Origin: Solen grandis
Taxonomy: Eukaryota; Mollusca; Bivalvia; Adapedonta; Solenidae
Length of the DNA stretch: 64,000 bases
Reading direction: 5' to 3'
Assembly: GCA_021229015.1 (NCBI GenBank)
Contig: CM037777.1
Location: forward strand, 28,085,584-28,149,583
In this document: positions 45,481 through 56,664 of the stretch, in pieces
Layout of the letters: every line of letters starts with the position of its first letter
How positions within the stretch are numbered: position 1 is the stretch's first letter
Translations under genes and position numbers: made by a program
The notes under the pieces: model-generated
The model's input: the letters and a program-made list of their open reading frames with translations, nothing else
The model's database searches: none
What the model was told of the DNA's origin: nothing

Positions 45481-45774
45481 ATGTATGGGAAATACAGTAC
45501 CGATGGCGAAAATAATACCGGATATCAAAATTTAATGCCCTCTAGCGGGAAAGACACACGTGCACCTGTTTGCGTAGGCGTGAAATATAACAATGAAAAC
45601 TGTGCGACGTAAGCAAGTGAACTAATACGAATACGGCAAATAAATCATGTCGATCGGCCCTCACAACTACAAGATTCATTTGATTAGGTAAATCAATAAA
45701 ACGGTCAAAATTACAAGCCACACTTTCCAGTTTATGCTTAACGCAACATTAGGACTCTCGGTCCTTTGATTTAC

Positions 45775-45845
45775 AACTTTGGTAGGTTGCGACCGGGGTT
45801 CGAATCCAAGACCTCCAAGCTCTAACTACTCTGCCAACGGGACTG
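45775..45845 (-). mobile_element. isolated SINE tRNA-like head
   Basis: The minus strand reads a B box GGATTCGAACCCCGG and an A-box side GTCCCGTTGGCAGAG. Confidence 0.45.
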
Positions 45846-46169
45846 AGTTCAGATATGCGAACAATAAATATAGCTGGCGATGAAGTCTCCCTCGTGGAAA
45901 ATTTGTGGGCGCTAGCTTTGCATATCAATTAGGTATTAACCATTCAAATCAATTCAAATCAACTGAAATTTTCATCTTCAATGAGTGCATAGATACCAAT
46001 ACTACGGTCAGCACGATGAAAAGAAAGAGGTGTGGGAATTGTGAGCATCAGATACCCTCTGCGTATATCTAATGTGCAGTTCCATGACTGATTTATCTAT
46101 AGGGTACACATACATGATGACCCCTGATGCAACATCCAACACAACCAGACACGAGCAGCCTACCTCCTT
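45846..46169. other. unrecognised spacer
   Basis: Nothing recognised. Confidence 0.3.
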
Positions 46170-46445
46170 TCTTTGATTTGATTGGGTTTAATGTCCTAAT
46201 GTGAGTATTTCAGGCATATTGTGCTGCTGCGCTGCGATATCACGCCAAAGACAAGTGGCATGATACCACATCTAATCACATTATCCTGACACCGGGCCAA
46301 CCAGTCGTGGAACTACCCTTATATGCTAAGCACAAAGCAGGGGAACCTTTTACGAATTGTGTATATCGCGGCCAGCCCATGACCTTACACTTCCGGTCGA
46401 TGACCTTCCGCTTCCGGCCAATGACCGTCCGCTTCCGGGGTGGAG
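46170..46445 (-). mobile_element. SINE A with a 20-bp triplicated end
   Basis: The family body runs to about 46370 (complements of GCATGATACCACATCTAATC and CACCGGGCCAACCAGTCG). ATGACCTTCCGCTTCCGGCC-type units are then repeated three times at 46379-46440 in place of the head. Confidence 0.6.
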
Positions 46446-48636
46446 AGCCCTTTACCCCATGAATATTCATGTGCTAATTTATGATTTGATGGATATCAAT
46501 TTACTGAAACTGTTAAATGGTATACAATATAACACAATGGACTTTTCTTGCCATGCAGATTGTGTAGACTCTAAGATACGATAGTGTATGATCAAAAAGA
46601 TGAGACTCTGATCCGGGTCTTCTCTGTTTGCTCATGCTCATGCGTTTTAAGGTAATGGGATATAGTACATCAGTGACTGTAACTGTTGCACAGACAAAGA
46701 AACCTGAGGTTAGACCCTCCTCTTCAATCCCATAGTAAAAACATTAACGTACAATCGCGATGGTGTTATGTCATAAACTATCTAATGACGTGCGATACAA
46801 TGTCGACATTTGATACATTAACAACATATGTTCGACAAGAAACAATCAGCGGGAACATTCCTTCGTCTAGAGTTATCTATCAATTATAGCGAAAGTACGG
46901 GGGAAATAGAAGGAAAGTTTTAGCATAATTTCAAGATCCGTAGCTGCTATTTTTACATTTAACAACGTCCTATATGAAGGTTATACGACAGCATCTTACA
47001 ATACTAACAATTATTGAGAGTCCAAGACTGATCAGGATTGACAATCGTATTACATCGCCAGTTTTTGGAATCCTTCGAAGTTAATGACGTCAGAGTGTTG
47101 TTCCTAAACATACGCACGGACAAGCCAGGTCAAAGGGTTGACCTCCTTCACCAATGTAGAAGTCCCCGACACATCGACATGTGAAAATTGTGTGGAACAT
47201 CACAAAATACGGCAGATAGTTTTGCAATGAGTAACAGTAGTTTTATTGTGAGTATCAACAGAAATCACTTTTACACATAAGATATGGTACTTTTATACAA
47301 TGAAAAGGCCACTTTAACCATTTTTCTAATCTTTTTCACTTTCTGACTTCGTTGCTCCTGTCAATTCAAACAAGCCATTTTCCAGCAAATTCAATAAATG
47401 CCAACGTTAGAAATATTAACTGATCACTAAAGACTCCCGATGAATGAAAAAAAAAATCATGATGCTTTTTTTTTATCTTGATGATATTACTCATAAGCCA
47501 TGCTTAAGTTATCGCGGGGCGGATCTGGATTTCGGCACACCTGTAAACCCGAGCCTTACACCGCAATACCGACACTTGCTCCTCCAACCTCGGGCACAGA
47601 AACCACAATATTCAAGATGAGGCCGATAGCCCGATACCTCCTTTAATCATAGTCGAAACTCTGGATATCTCGGATCTGGTATTCAGCTTCCCTTTAAACC
47701 ACTTGTGTTTAAAGTAATAACATAATTGCTCTACAAGCCACCCGACAGAGGTATGTAAGTACGTAAAATGATGTTTCCACTTGGGGTTTTGTATTTTTCT
47801 CCAGTAATATAGTTTCAGGGGAATTGTGTTTTGTTTACAACATGCGTCCGATTGTAGATGGGCTGTAATTCCAAATCGGGATTTAATGACTCGAAAATCA
47901 CGATAAGGATTAAGGATTTTTCACAAAAGCACCAACCTGCCAGAAGTTTGAAAAAGTAGGGACGGCCAGGTAGCCTTGCTCAACTTGAAGAGCGCAAAGG
48001 AAATATTATATTCTGCTACATAATACAGTGAAAGGACTCCAGTGTGTCTTCCATAATGTAAATAACGTAAACGAGGGACTTTCCTTTTCAATGTGACATT
48101 CACATTTTTCACAAAAACCTTATTGACATTCATCATTTTAAAGTTACGCTTTTAAAAATTTCTATATATCTAAATGTGACTATGACACGGGTTTTATTAT
48201 GTTCTAGTAGCCACGGGACATGGTAACAGTCCTCAGACCAACTGCACCACCGTCTCATAACAATTTTCCGTGCGTAACTCGTGCATATGTTTAGAATTCT
48301 CTGCAGGGCTCATATTTCCAATCTACCAAAGTGTGGGCATGATAATTACATATACTGAAGTACGTATGTACTGGTATTAGGGCCAGATGATTCTATTAAC
48401 ATGTACAGTTCCTGCGTCTGAAATAAAAAATATGGATATACCTTGGTGTGTTTCTATCAATCCTGCTTCTCCATTGGAATTGTTTTCAGCGACCTACGAG
48501 TATTTGAACAACAATGCTACTTGCTGACAAATGAAACCACGCGTAGTATTTGAATACTCTTCATTGGAGGAGATACAAAAGCAAAAGCTGACTTTCAAAA
48601 TCCGGGCAACATTTTTCTAACGCACCGTTTCAATGG
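46446..48636. other. 2.2 kb with no recognised gene
   Basis: Short frames on both strands only. No shared repeat family is visible. Confidence 0.4.
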
Positions 48637-48736
48637 NNNNNNNNNNNNNNNNNNNNNNNNNNNNNNNNNNNNNNNNNNNNNNNNNNNNNNNNNNNNNNNN
48701 NNNNNNNNNNNNNNNNNNNNNNNNNNNNNNNNNNNN
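48637..48736. other. assembly gap
   Basis: Exactly 100 N. This is a common placeholder length, so the true distance and any missing 5' part of the neighbouring Gypsy element are unknown. Confidence 0.98.
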
Positions 48737-49014
48737 ACAGAGAAAAGGTTCAAAATATTTGCACACCCGAAAAGGGAAATTAACTTACCTGTGATAATAT
48801 GGGAGATCCTCAAATACTTACCTCTTAAAGCCTGTCGTTGAATCAGCATTCTGCTAGCACTTGACCTGTAATGGAAACGGACAACAATATATCTGATGAT
48901 TACAGTTGTATATGGAATTAATCTGAAGGATTCCTATTTAACTAAAGAGCAAAAGCAAAAAGTTCTAGACTTATTTGAAAAATATGATTCGATTTTTGGA
49001 AAATACCACCAACA

Positions 49015-50106
49015 ATGTTCAATGAGGTCAAACATCACCTTCAGGAAATGATTGACATAGGTGCCATTCGTGAGTCCAATAGTCCTTGGTCTTTGAATGT
49101 CGTTATTGTTCGAAAGAAAGATGGAACCATCAGATTCTGCATAGATTTCAGAAAACTAAATGCTAGAACCAAAAAAGACGCTTATGGTATTCCTCACGTT
49201 GAAGACACTCTGCATATGCTGTCTGGTTCTAGATATTTTTCAAAACTGGACCTAAAATCGGGTTATTGGCAGGTGGAACTAGATGAAGCAGACAAGGAGA
49301 AGACAGCCTTTCAGGTTGCGGGTCTAGGCTTTTACGAATGCAATAGGATGCCTTTTGGGCTCTGTAATGCACCCGCAACATTCCAACGTTTGTAGGAGCG
49401 TTGTATGGGGGACCTCAACCTGAGAGACTGCCTTATATACCTTGACGATATCATCATCTTCAGCAAAGATATTGACTCTCATCTTGACCGCCTCGACAGT
49501 GTATTCAGACATTTGTCTGAATACAATTTGAAGATCAAACCTTCCAAGTGCGAGTTTTTTTTTCAGAAAGAGACTACATATCTTGGATACGTTGTCTCAG
49601 AGGAGGGTATCAAGGCTGACCCAAAGAAGTCTGAAGTCGTCAAGAACTGGCCGATTCCCAAATCCGTGAAGGAGGTGAGACAGTTCCTAGGTTTTGCTGG
49701 ATACTATCGGCGATTCATTAAGGGTTTTGCTTCCATAGCGAAGCCCCTTAATGATTTGCTGATAGGTCCTTCAACAAAGACGAGGAAGCAGGAACCTGTA
49801 AGAAAAATCAAACGGACACCATTTAAGTGGGAAAGTCCTCAGCAAATGTCTTTTGACACTATAAAAGAACAGCTGACCAATCCCCCGATTCTAGGATTTG
49901 CGGATTACACAAAGCCGTTCACAGTCCACGTCGATGCTTCATCAATTGGCCTTGGTGCGATCCTCTACCAGAGGCAAAATGACAAGGATCGGGTCATAGC
50001 GTATGCCAGCTGTAGCCTTAAACAGAGTGAGAACACACAAACTGGAATTCCTTGCCTTGAAGTGGGCAATATCAGAGAAGTTCCACGATTACCTGTATGG
50101 AGCTGA
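49015..50106 (+). pseudogene. pol: Gypsy reverse transcriptase and start of RNase H
   Basis: The RT has the expected blocks: AIRESNSPWSLNVVIVRKKDG, IDFRKLNARTKKDAYGIP, FSKLDLKSGYWQV, MPFGLCNAPATFQR and the catalytic YLDDIIIFS near 49438. The thumb follows with VRQFLGFAGYYRRFI. A single in-frame TAG at 49393-49395 separates the fingers/palm from the YLDD block. The RNase H begins FTVHVDASSIGLGAILY with its first catalytic Asp, then a frameshift near 50030-50050 ends this frame. Confidence 0.85.
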
Positions 50107-51388
50107 GTTTCAGGTAGTTACGGATAACAATCCTCTCACTTATGTTAACAGTACAGCTATACTGAACGCTATGAGCCACAGATGGTTAGCAGCCCTGAAG
50201 TACCGGAAAGGACAAAGCCACGGAGATGCTGATGGTCTCAGTCGGTTAGTCACCAAGGATGTTTTCCAAGCTGTAAGCCTTGCGTCCACAGCAGATAGCG
50301 TTCCACTGTCCAATTCAGTTCGCGATCCGGAAATGCCAGTTCCCGATTTTGAAAGGGATATATCCTCTGAAGTTTTAGAAAGTTGTGGCTTGTCAAATAA
50401 AGATTGGGACAAGGCTCAAAGCCAGGGCCCAATCATAGTGCAGATAGTTGGTCATCTTAAGAAAGGTTCCAAACCAATTAAGCCGGTTGGACAACAACTG
50501 TCTGCATTTTGTAGAATTTGGCCGCAGTTTTTCTTGCTTCAGGGCGTGTTATATCGAAAACCCTTAGGAAATGACAGCATGTTGCAGTTGGTCCTGCCAG
50601 AAACTTTAAGAGTTGATGTTTGTAAGTCTCTTCATCGTACAACATCGCTCTTCAAAGAACGTTTTTACTGGCCTGGCATGGACCGGGATATTGAGCAGTA
50701 TGTGAGGCAATGCAGCAGATGCATTAGGAGAAAATCGCAGGCTAGCAGAAGCGAACTGGTGCCAATAATGTCAACATGTCCCATGGAGGTCATTTGCATC
50801 GACTTCTTGTCTTTGGAAGTTTCCAAAGGTGGCTTTGAGCATATCCTTGTAATAACTGATCATTTCAGTAGATATGCTCAAGCCTTCCCGACAAGAAATC
50901 AAACAGCAAGGACTACAGCTAAAGTCATTTTTGAACAATTAGTAGTTCACTATGGTTTTCCTGCTAGAATCCATAGTGATCAAGGCCGGAACTTTGAATC
51001 GGCCTTGATCAAGGATTTATATAGCCTTGCTGGTGTCGATCGAAGTCGAACGACTCCATACCATCCTATAGGCAATGGAATGGTTGAGAGGTTTAACCAG
51101 ACATTACTAAAAATGCTTGGGACAATGGAGGAGCATCAGAAGTCGGACTGGAAGTCTTATGTGCCAGTCTTGACTCATGACTACAACGCCATCAAACATG
51201 AGAGTACGAGGTATTCTCCGTATTTTCTCATGTTTGGGAGGCATCCAAGGTTGGCAATTGATGCTTTTCTGGGACTGTCAAACGACAGTTTGTCCGCAAG
51301 GGCACAAACGGAGTATGTGGTTAAACTTCGAAATCGTCTTCATTTCGCATATCAGAAGGCTCGAGAAATCGCATCCAAAGCAGTTTGA
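50003..51388 (+). pseudogene. pol: Gypsy RNase H C-terminus and integrase
   Basis: In the next frame the RNase H continues (LEFLALKWAISEKF with catalytic Glu, VVTDNNPL with Asp, HGDADGLSR with the last Asp), with a short internal deletion before RKGQSHGDADG. The integrase zinc finger has its two cysteines (CSRCIRRK) but appears to have lost one histidine in a deletion near SLHRTTSLF. The catalytic core is complete: ICIDFLS (D), IHSDQGRNFES (D) and NGMVERFNQT (E). A further shift occurs near 51385. Confidence 0.85.
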
Positions 51389-51795
51389 CAACAAGTTCAG
51401 TTCTTCTCCCAGATGATTATGTCCTGGTTAGAAATGTGTCAATCAGAGGCAAACAAAAGTTAGCTGATCGGTGGGAATACCACCCTTATGTTGTTGTAGG
51501 ACAACCTATTTCAGATATCCCCGTTTATGTGGTAAAACGGCAGGGTGCAAAGTTCAAGAAAACCAGGACTTTGCACCGAAACCTACTTCTTCCACTGACA
51601 ACTTTAAACGATCGGTTGGAAGAGTACCCTAAGGAGGATACTTCTACAGCACTGGCAGAAGATCAGCAGTTCTCAGAGTTTGGTAGTGAAGACAATGGAA
51701 AGGACCACCAGGAAGTTCCCAGATATGTCATCCCAATGAGAAGAGAGAACAGGACAAGAAATAAACCGAAATTGGTGACATCACTGACTGGGTAA
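51385..51795 (+). pseudogene. pol: Gypsy integrase C-terminal region
   Basis: 136 codons with DYVLVRNVSIRGKQKLADRW and PVYVVKRQ. This corresponds to the GPY/F-like C-terminal module of Gypsy integrases, which helps bind DNA. It ends at a TAA at the end of pol without a chromodomain. It is in a different frame from the integrase core. Confidence 0.75.
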
Positions 51796-52042
51796 TTGAC
51801 TGAGACTGAGTGTATGTGTGTTTTATATGCATATTGTTTTTGTTGTTGTTTTTTGGTGGCATAAAATGTGGTTATTACCTGTATTGGAAGAGTTTGTAGT
51901 GTTTTCTATTTTCTCCTATAAACTTGGTTTGAAAGAAAATGTGTTTTTTTAATTCTTTTTACCACGTTGTACCTTTGTAATACTTACCTTTTTTTGCAGA
52001 ACTGCAGAAATATTCTGTCCAATATGATATCCATACATGTGC

Positions 52043-52443
52043 AGCGTGTTATGCTTGACTGCACACCACGATATCACGGTAGTGTTGTGAATACATTAAT
52101 AAATATTTAGGATATTTATTATATTGTTTCAGGTAAGTTCCCTTTCTTTACATATCAATATTTTGCGTAAAACGTAGACTATTAAATTGTTGAAAACCTT
52201 AAATAATACAGAAGACCTTATTTAGATATTATATTAAATAATGACTATTTTTGAATATCTTTTGGTAATTCAAATCTTTATACATGTACTGACCTTGTGT
52301 AACTCGTTTCGTTATCGTTATATCTGTATGTTGTGTATATAAAGATGTATTTTAATTTTGTGTGTTATGCTTGACTGCACAACACGATATCAAGGTAGTG
52401 TTGTGAATACATTAATAAAGATTTAGGATTATATTGTTTCAGT
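52043..52443 (+). repeat. 83-bp direct repeat pair
   Basis: GTGTTATGCTTGACTGCACA...GTAGTGTTGTGAATACATTAATAAA occurs at about 52048-52132 and again at 52364-52443, separated by about 230 bp with a TATATAAAG box (about 52338). Each copy contains AATAAA. They may be remnants of the Gypsy LTR. Confidence 0.6.
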
Positions 52444-52541
52444 TGTCTGTCTTCGGCCTTGATCCAACTTAAAATACATGCCGACTGGGCTACGTGGGTA
52501 CAGGTATTTGGTGATAAATCAATAGGCAATAAGACATGAGT

Positions 52542-52613
52542 GGCTTGATATCTCAGTGGTAGAGCGCAGGAACGGTAGTCCTGAGGTCCTTGGTTCGAGT
52601 CCCGGTCGAGCCA
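52542..52613 (+). ncRNA. tRNA-like cloverleaf in LTR 1
   Basis: 72 nt with acceptor GGCTTGA pairing TCGAGCC (7/7 with one wobble), D arm CTC-AGTGGTA-GAG, anticodon stem CAGGA/TCCTG with loop ACGGTAG, and B box GGTTCGAGTCC. The loop has C where tRNAs have the invariant U33, and the T stem has one mismatch, so a normal decoding tRNA is unlikely. TTTTTT follows within five bases, giving a complete Pol III unit. Confidence 0.65.
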
Positions 52614-52812
52614 TGATTTTTTCACCACCTGTTACATTTGGCGCCCAACGTAAATAACCTACTATTTGATATGGCTACTGCTTCGGCACCTCAAGAACTT
52701 TTCACAATGTTCTTTGTCTCAAAGAATTCGGGACGAATTCTAAATTTGGAGGGGGAATATGTAGCCGGGTACAGGTATTTGGTGATAAATCATTAGGCAA
52801 TAAGACATGAGT

Positions 52813-52884
52813 GTCTCGATACCTCAGTGGTAGAGCGCAGGAACGGTAGTCCCGAGGCCCTGGGTTCGAGTCCCGGTCGAGCCA
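52813..52884 (+). ncRNA. tRNA-like cloverleaf in LTR 2
   Basis: Same structure offset by exactly 271 bp. The T stem pairs better (CTGGG/CCCGG), while the acceptor and anticodon stems each have one mismatch. The T6 run follows. Changes are spread over both copies, consistent with LTRs diverging after insertion. Confidence 0.65.
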
Positions 52885-52907
52885 TGATTTTTTCACCAAC
52901 TGTTACA

Positions 52908-52965
52908 CTTGTATCTGCACTGAAGTCTTTTTAAGCATTTGAAGGACCATGATTACCTTAAAAAC
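52908..52965 (+). mobile_element. GGTAATCC MITE fragment
   Basis: CTTGTATCTGCACTGAAGTC and GCATTTGAAGGACCATGATT match the right half of the family. Confidence 0.55.
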
Positions 52966-53538
52966 GTTTACCGTTTTAACAGTTATCCACTTACCATTGT
53001 TGCAAAACATTGCTGAATATTAGATCAGTCAAAGAAATAGTGTCGCAAATATGTTTATAATAGGCATATCTGCTATCAGTCTATAGTTGCAAAGTATTTT
53101 ATCTTATCACACGTAAACAGACAACATCAATTTTTTTTTCTGTTTTCGGCGTTGATGCATACTCACTTTTCGTGGTGTTGTTTCCAAGGCCTCGAGTTCG
53201 AATCAGGCTCGAGACAGTAGGATATTACATGGTTGCATATAGCGCTCAACCCACGAGCAAGTAACCCAAACCTGAATATGTGATGCCACCCTTAGACGGC
53301 TCTGAAACATTCATTCTCAAAGAATCTGGGAACACACTCTTGAAAGAAAAGAATTGTTAATGGAATACAGTCATACCCTGCACTTTCTACTGGGATGACT
53401 AACTATTGCATACCGAAGGTCCAGGGTGAGAGTCCTGCTTGGGCATTAGGATTCTCTTTCCTTGTATCCAATTCTCCCGATTGTTCATAGTTTATTTTCA
53501 GTTTACTGGAAAGCGATTGAAATCATATTGATTCTGCT
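52966..53538. other. unrecognised spacer
   Basis: A GAGTTCGAATCAGGCTCGAG piece near 53198 resembles a SINE B box, but no head or tail is recognisable. Confidence 0.3.
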
Positions 53539-53730
53539 TCAGTAAAACCTCGCTATGAAGACCACCATCGAGTCCAACAAAAAGTGGTCTTAACCGTGAG
53601 TTGGTCTTAATAGACAATTTAACCAATATAATCAGAACAGGACTTAAAACTATTTGGTTCCAAGAATGAGTGGTCTTAATAGCGAGGTGGTCTTAATTCT
53701 GAGGCGGTCTTAAGGTGAGGTTTTAATGTA
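53539..53730. repeat. AAAACCTCGCT palindromic repeat
   Basis: Starts CAGTAAAACCTCGCTATGAA and ends TTAAGGTGAGGTTTTAATGT, with internal TGGTCTTAA units repeated. It is probably a MITE related in layout to the CAGTCAAACCTG family. Confidence 0.5.
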
Positions 53731-54170
53731 TATGCATCAGAATACAGGACGGTGCACTTCATTCATTCTCTAAAAATTGTGAAGAGACTTTTATAATGCA
53801 GGTTTTTGGCCAGTCTATCATGCCCGCAATGATTTGGCGAAGTTAATCCTGCAAGTAATGATTTACATATCCAATTCATGTAAGATAATGAATTTTTATT
53901 TTAAATACACTTTGTCAAAATATTTTTTTTTATTTCAAAATTTGAATTTATTTTACGCCTGCAGGGATTAAGCAGGCAGAACAATTAGCATTTAGTGTTC
54001 TTTTCAATTACGCCACAGTCCAACTGTCTTATACGGTGTGCAGTTTGGGTTAAAAGAATGTTTAACCTAACAGAAATTACATTTACATTTGCCGCGCAGT
54101 GATGCACCACTATATCTGTCTCGTGTAAAATAATAATATTAATAATGTCGGTGGTATGTTGAGATATGTT
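53731..54170. other. unrecognised AT-rich spacer
   Basis: Nothing recognised. Confidence 0.3.
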
Positions 54171-54328
54171 AAGGTAATCCATCCATCGCTAATTTGTGAT
54201 CTCAGTCTATCAAGTGCTCTTGGTATTTTTATAGGATAAAGAACCTATAACTCCATGCTTGAAGTCTTTTTAAGCATCTGAAGGACCATGATTATAATTT
54301 AATGACGGATGATGGATTACCTTAAACT
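54171..54328 (+). mobile_element. GGTAATCCATCCATCA MITE, copy 6
   Basis: AAGGTAATCCATCCATCGCT on the left and GATGGATTACCTTAAAC on the right. The centre is shortened. Confidence 0.65.
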
Positions 54329-54377
54329 CAAGCAAACAAACGATACTCTAAGAAGTTATTGCGTGAGTTGACTTACC

Positions 54378-54405
54378 CCCCCCCCCCCCCCCCCCTCCCC
54401 CCCCG
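54378..54405. repeat. C-run
   Basis: A long poly-C tract with one T. Confidence 0.95.
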
Positions 54406-55752
54406 ATAGGTTTACCCTCCGTCCCTTTGTTTGTCCTTCCTTGTAACTTAGACTTAGTAGTCTGATGTTAGGATGAGTTCTCTTTGGTGGTGCTATTTTT
54501 CTCATGTGCAGCTAGAAACAATAAGGTAGTAGTCACATAAGTGTGCGTTTAAATTATAATAACAATGTAAATTTTACATTTGAGATCGTAATGAAATTGA
54601 CGGACAATCAGTTCCACAACGTATTAAGTAAAGTGCTTCAGTCATGAACCTCATCAGTTTGGTAATCATTTATCTTGGAATGTTCGCCCCTGGGTAACCC
54701 AAAGCACTCTAGAGCGGTGGGTCTACAGCGTTGATCATGCGCTGCAGGTTAATGACTGGTGCCAGCTCATGGCAATATTTTGGGAGTCAGAGCGAACTTG
54801 GTGCCGTCTCTGCGACCAAACTCACTGCTCGAATTGCCTAGTGATGGCTAGTGTACTGTTGAACATTATGAAGTCAATAATGATTTGCAAGGACCAGAAA
54901 TGTTTTTTTTTTAAAAATGACGTCAGGAAAACATTAGCGTGCTTTGATTCAAAAATATCAAATCATGGGCTTTCTTTTACTAAATGTTACATTGGATTAA
55001 CATGATCTGTAGGATGGTAGTTATAGAGGCAATACACACAGTTAGATTTTAAGTCTAATTTTCAGTCCGATTGCGGCAATGGCAATCTGTGAACGAGCTG
55101 CCTTAAATGAAAATAACACAAAACGTAGGAAAGAAAATATTGGATAACTTGTCGCATTGTTAGTAATACAATTATGATCGTGTTCTAAAAATGTGCCAGG
55201 TTCATATGATATGGCACAATTATGTATACCTTTCGCCGTAACATGTTTGTAGGTGATTAGGTTTTGTTTTGGACCAGACAGTTATCATATAACAAAATTG
55301 CCTGTCAGTCTCCAACAACATGTCAATGCGAAGCGTATATTTGATATTTAACACCATAACTTTACCGTGGAAAACACGAACAGTCATATTACGGTGGAAA
55401 AGGCAGGTGATCGATGTCATTGAAAATATTGTTAATTAAGTGAATTATAACACATTTATTGGGTTGTGATCGATTGAAAAAGACGCTAGATTAGGTAAGG
55501 TACGCTTATCGAAAATGGGAGAAAGTGCGGCAGCGATTATTGGACAGGGCGACTGTCTATGATTGACATGCTACTCAACGTCTGTTTGCAGTGGTTGTAA
55601 CTCAATTAAGTCTTTTTGCGTGCAGCGATGAGGCGCGGAGTGAAACTTGACTTTTTGCAGGTATCAAACCATTGACAGAATGGTGGGAACACTTTGTTGG
55701 ATGTAAGACAGAATCAGTGTATGGGATGTGGTAGCACGGCTTGAGGGTAAAC
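54406..55752. other. spacer upstream of a possible small gene
   Basis: Mostly unrecognised. 55030-55110 resembles the right end of the MITE at 32137-32669. I cannot identify a promoter. Confidence 0.3.
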
Positions 55753-55810
55753 ATGACTGCTGGATTAGTGTCGTACGTGCTGCTTGTAACATTTTTACGC
55801 ATCTCCAATG
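55753..55810 (+). CDS. possible signal-peptide exon of a small secreted protein
   Basis: ATG at 55753 in context AAACATGA opens 19 codons with a typical signal-peptide pattern: a short N-region, hydrophobic core YVLLVTFL, then a polar end. A strong splice donor GTATGT follows at 55811, leaving one base of the next codon (phase 1, common after signal peptides). An upstream in-frame TAG rules out a longer N-terminus. A strong acceptor at 56518-56519 keeps phase and gives an 18-residue second part. Short upstream ATGs exist. It could instead splice to exons outside the window, or be chance. Confidence 0.3.
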
Positions 55811-56519
55811 GTATGTCCTTTTTTATTTCCATATAAGGATAACAATGATCTAATATCCAAAATTGTAAATATTAACACCATTAAAAGCGACGGTTTTCTT
55901 GTAAGTTATCATTTATGCATACAATATTAGACACGCATTTATTATGATGCTGGTTAAAAAAGAATGATTCAGCGATTTAAGATAGCTTGATACTTTCCTC
56001 TCGAAATTTGCGACATCATCGGCTTTTGGGTTGTTTTTTTTAATTTTTCGTACACATGACAAATGGCTCATGAGCTACCAAGCCGTATCGTTTATATGGG
56101 AGTTACTCATATGACATTGCCGTCGCAACGCCAGCTAGTGACACTACCATTTTAGTGTGTGCCTTTATATAAAGTATCGAGCTACCTTATCAGAGATATT
56201 GAAGTACAGAAAGTTAAAGAAGTAACATACCCAATGACATATCATGCCCAATCGTGAACAAATTAGGCAATAATTTTAGTCTATAAACATTTGTAGAAAA
56301 AAAAAGAAAAATAGTTGAATTTGTTAATAAATAATAAACTAACTTTAGATAAAAGAAAAAGGGTTAGACATAATTTTGATAAAAATGATGGAATACAATA
56401 TTGATGATGGAAGATATAATGATGGAATACGATTTGTCTGTCTTAAAACGATAATCGGAATAAACTATAAAGAATTGTTTCACGGCAGTTTTTGTTGTTT
56501 TTTTTTGTTTTTTTTGCAG

Positions 56520-56575
56520 ACGTTCTCACCAAAACAAGTCAGAATATGTCCATCCGAAGTCAAGCGAAGTCATAG
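56520..56575 (+). CDS. possible second exon, short polar peptide
   Basis: Preceded by an exceptional pyrimidine tract of about 27 bases ending TTTGCAG. Read in phase with 55753-55810 it encodes 18 polar residues (beginning DVLTKTSQNM after joining the split codon) and stops at TAG 56573-56575. AATAAA follows at 56659-56664. It contains no cysteines or recognisable domain. A complete product would be 37 residues. The family is unknown. Confidence 0.25.
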
Positions 56576-56664
56576 ATTCATGCATATATATAAAAAAGTT
56601 TTGATGAAATTACATTTTGATTTAAAAAAAAAAAAAACTTAAGTCAGATCATATTTATAATAAA

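Larger units (their letters stand above)
48880..51795 (+). mobile_element. decayed Gypsy (Ty3-like) LTR retrotransposon, pol region
   Basis: The order RT, RNase H, integrase with no chromodomain identifies Ty3/Gypsy rather than Copia. A pre-RT fragment (EQKQKVLDLFEKYDSIFG) lies at about 48950-49005, and an internal deletion follows before the main RT. No gag or protease is present on this side of the gap, and I cannot define LTRs for it. Confidence 0.85.
52489..52907 (+). mobile_element. miniature LTR retrotransposon (TRIM-like) with tRNA-like LTRs
   Basis: Two direct repeats of 148 bp (52489-52636 and 52760-52907) end in TGTTACA-type text. The second starts TGTAGCC; the first is altered at its start. 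The 123-bp interior begins TTTGGCGCCCAACG, a primer-binding-site-like motif typical of Gypsy elements. It ends AATTTGGAGGGGGAAT, a polypurine tract placed just before the second LTR. No protein is encoded. This layout is that of a TRIM, which moves using enzymes of a larger element. Each LTR contains a tRNA-like cloverleaf. No target duplication is visible: the right flank falls inside a GGTAATCC MITE fragment and the left does not. Confidence 0.7.

Noticed and set aside
52542..52613. Two tandem functional tRNA genes (with 52813-52884)
   Set aside because: C replaces the invariant U33, stems have mismatches, and each lies at the same place within a 148-bp direct repeat bordered by LTR signals.
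54769..55005. 78-codon frame with several cysteines
   Set aside because: No signal peptide, domain or splice context; the following sequence is a MITE end.
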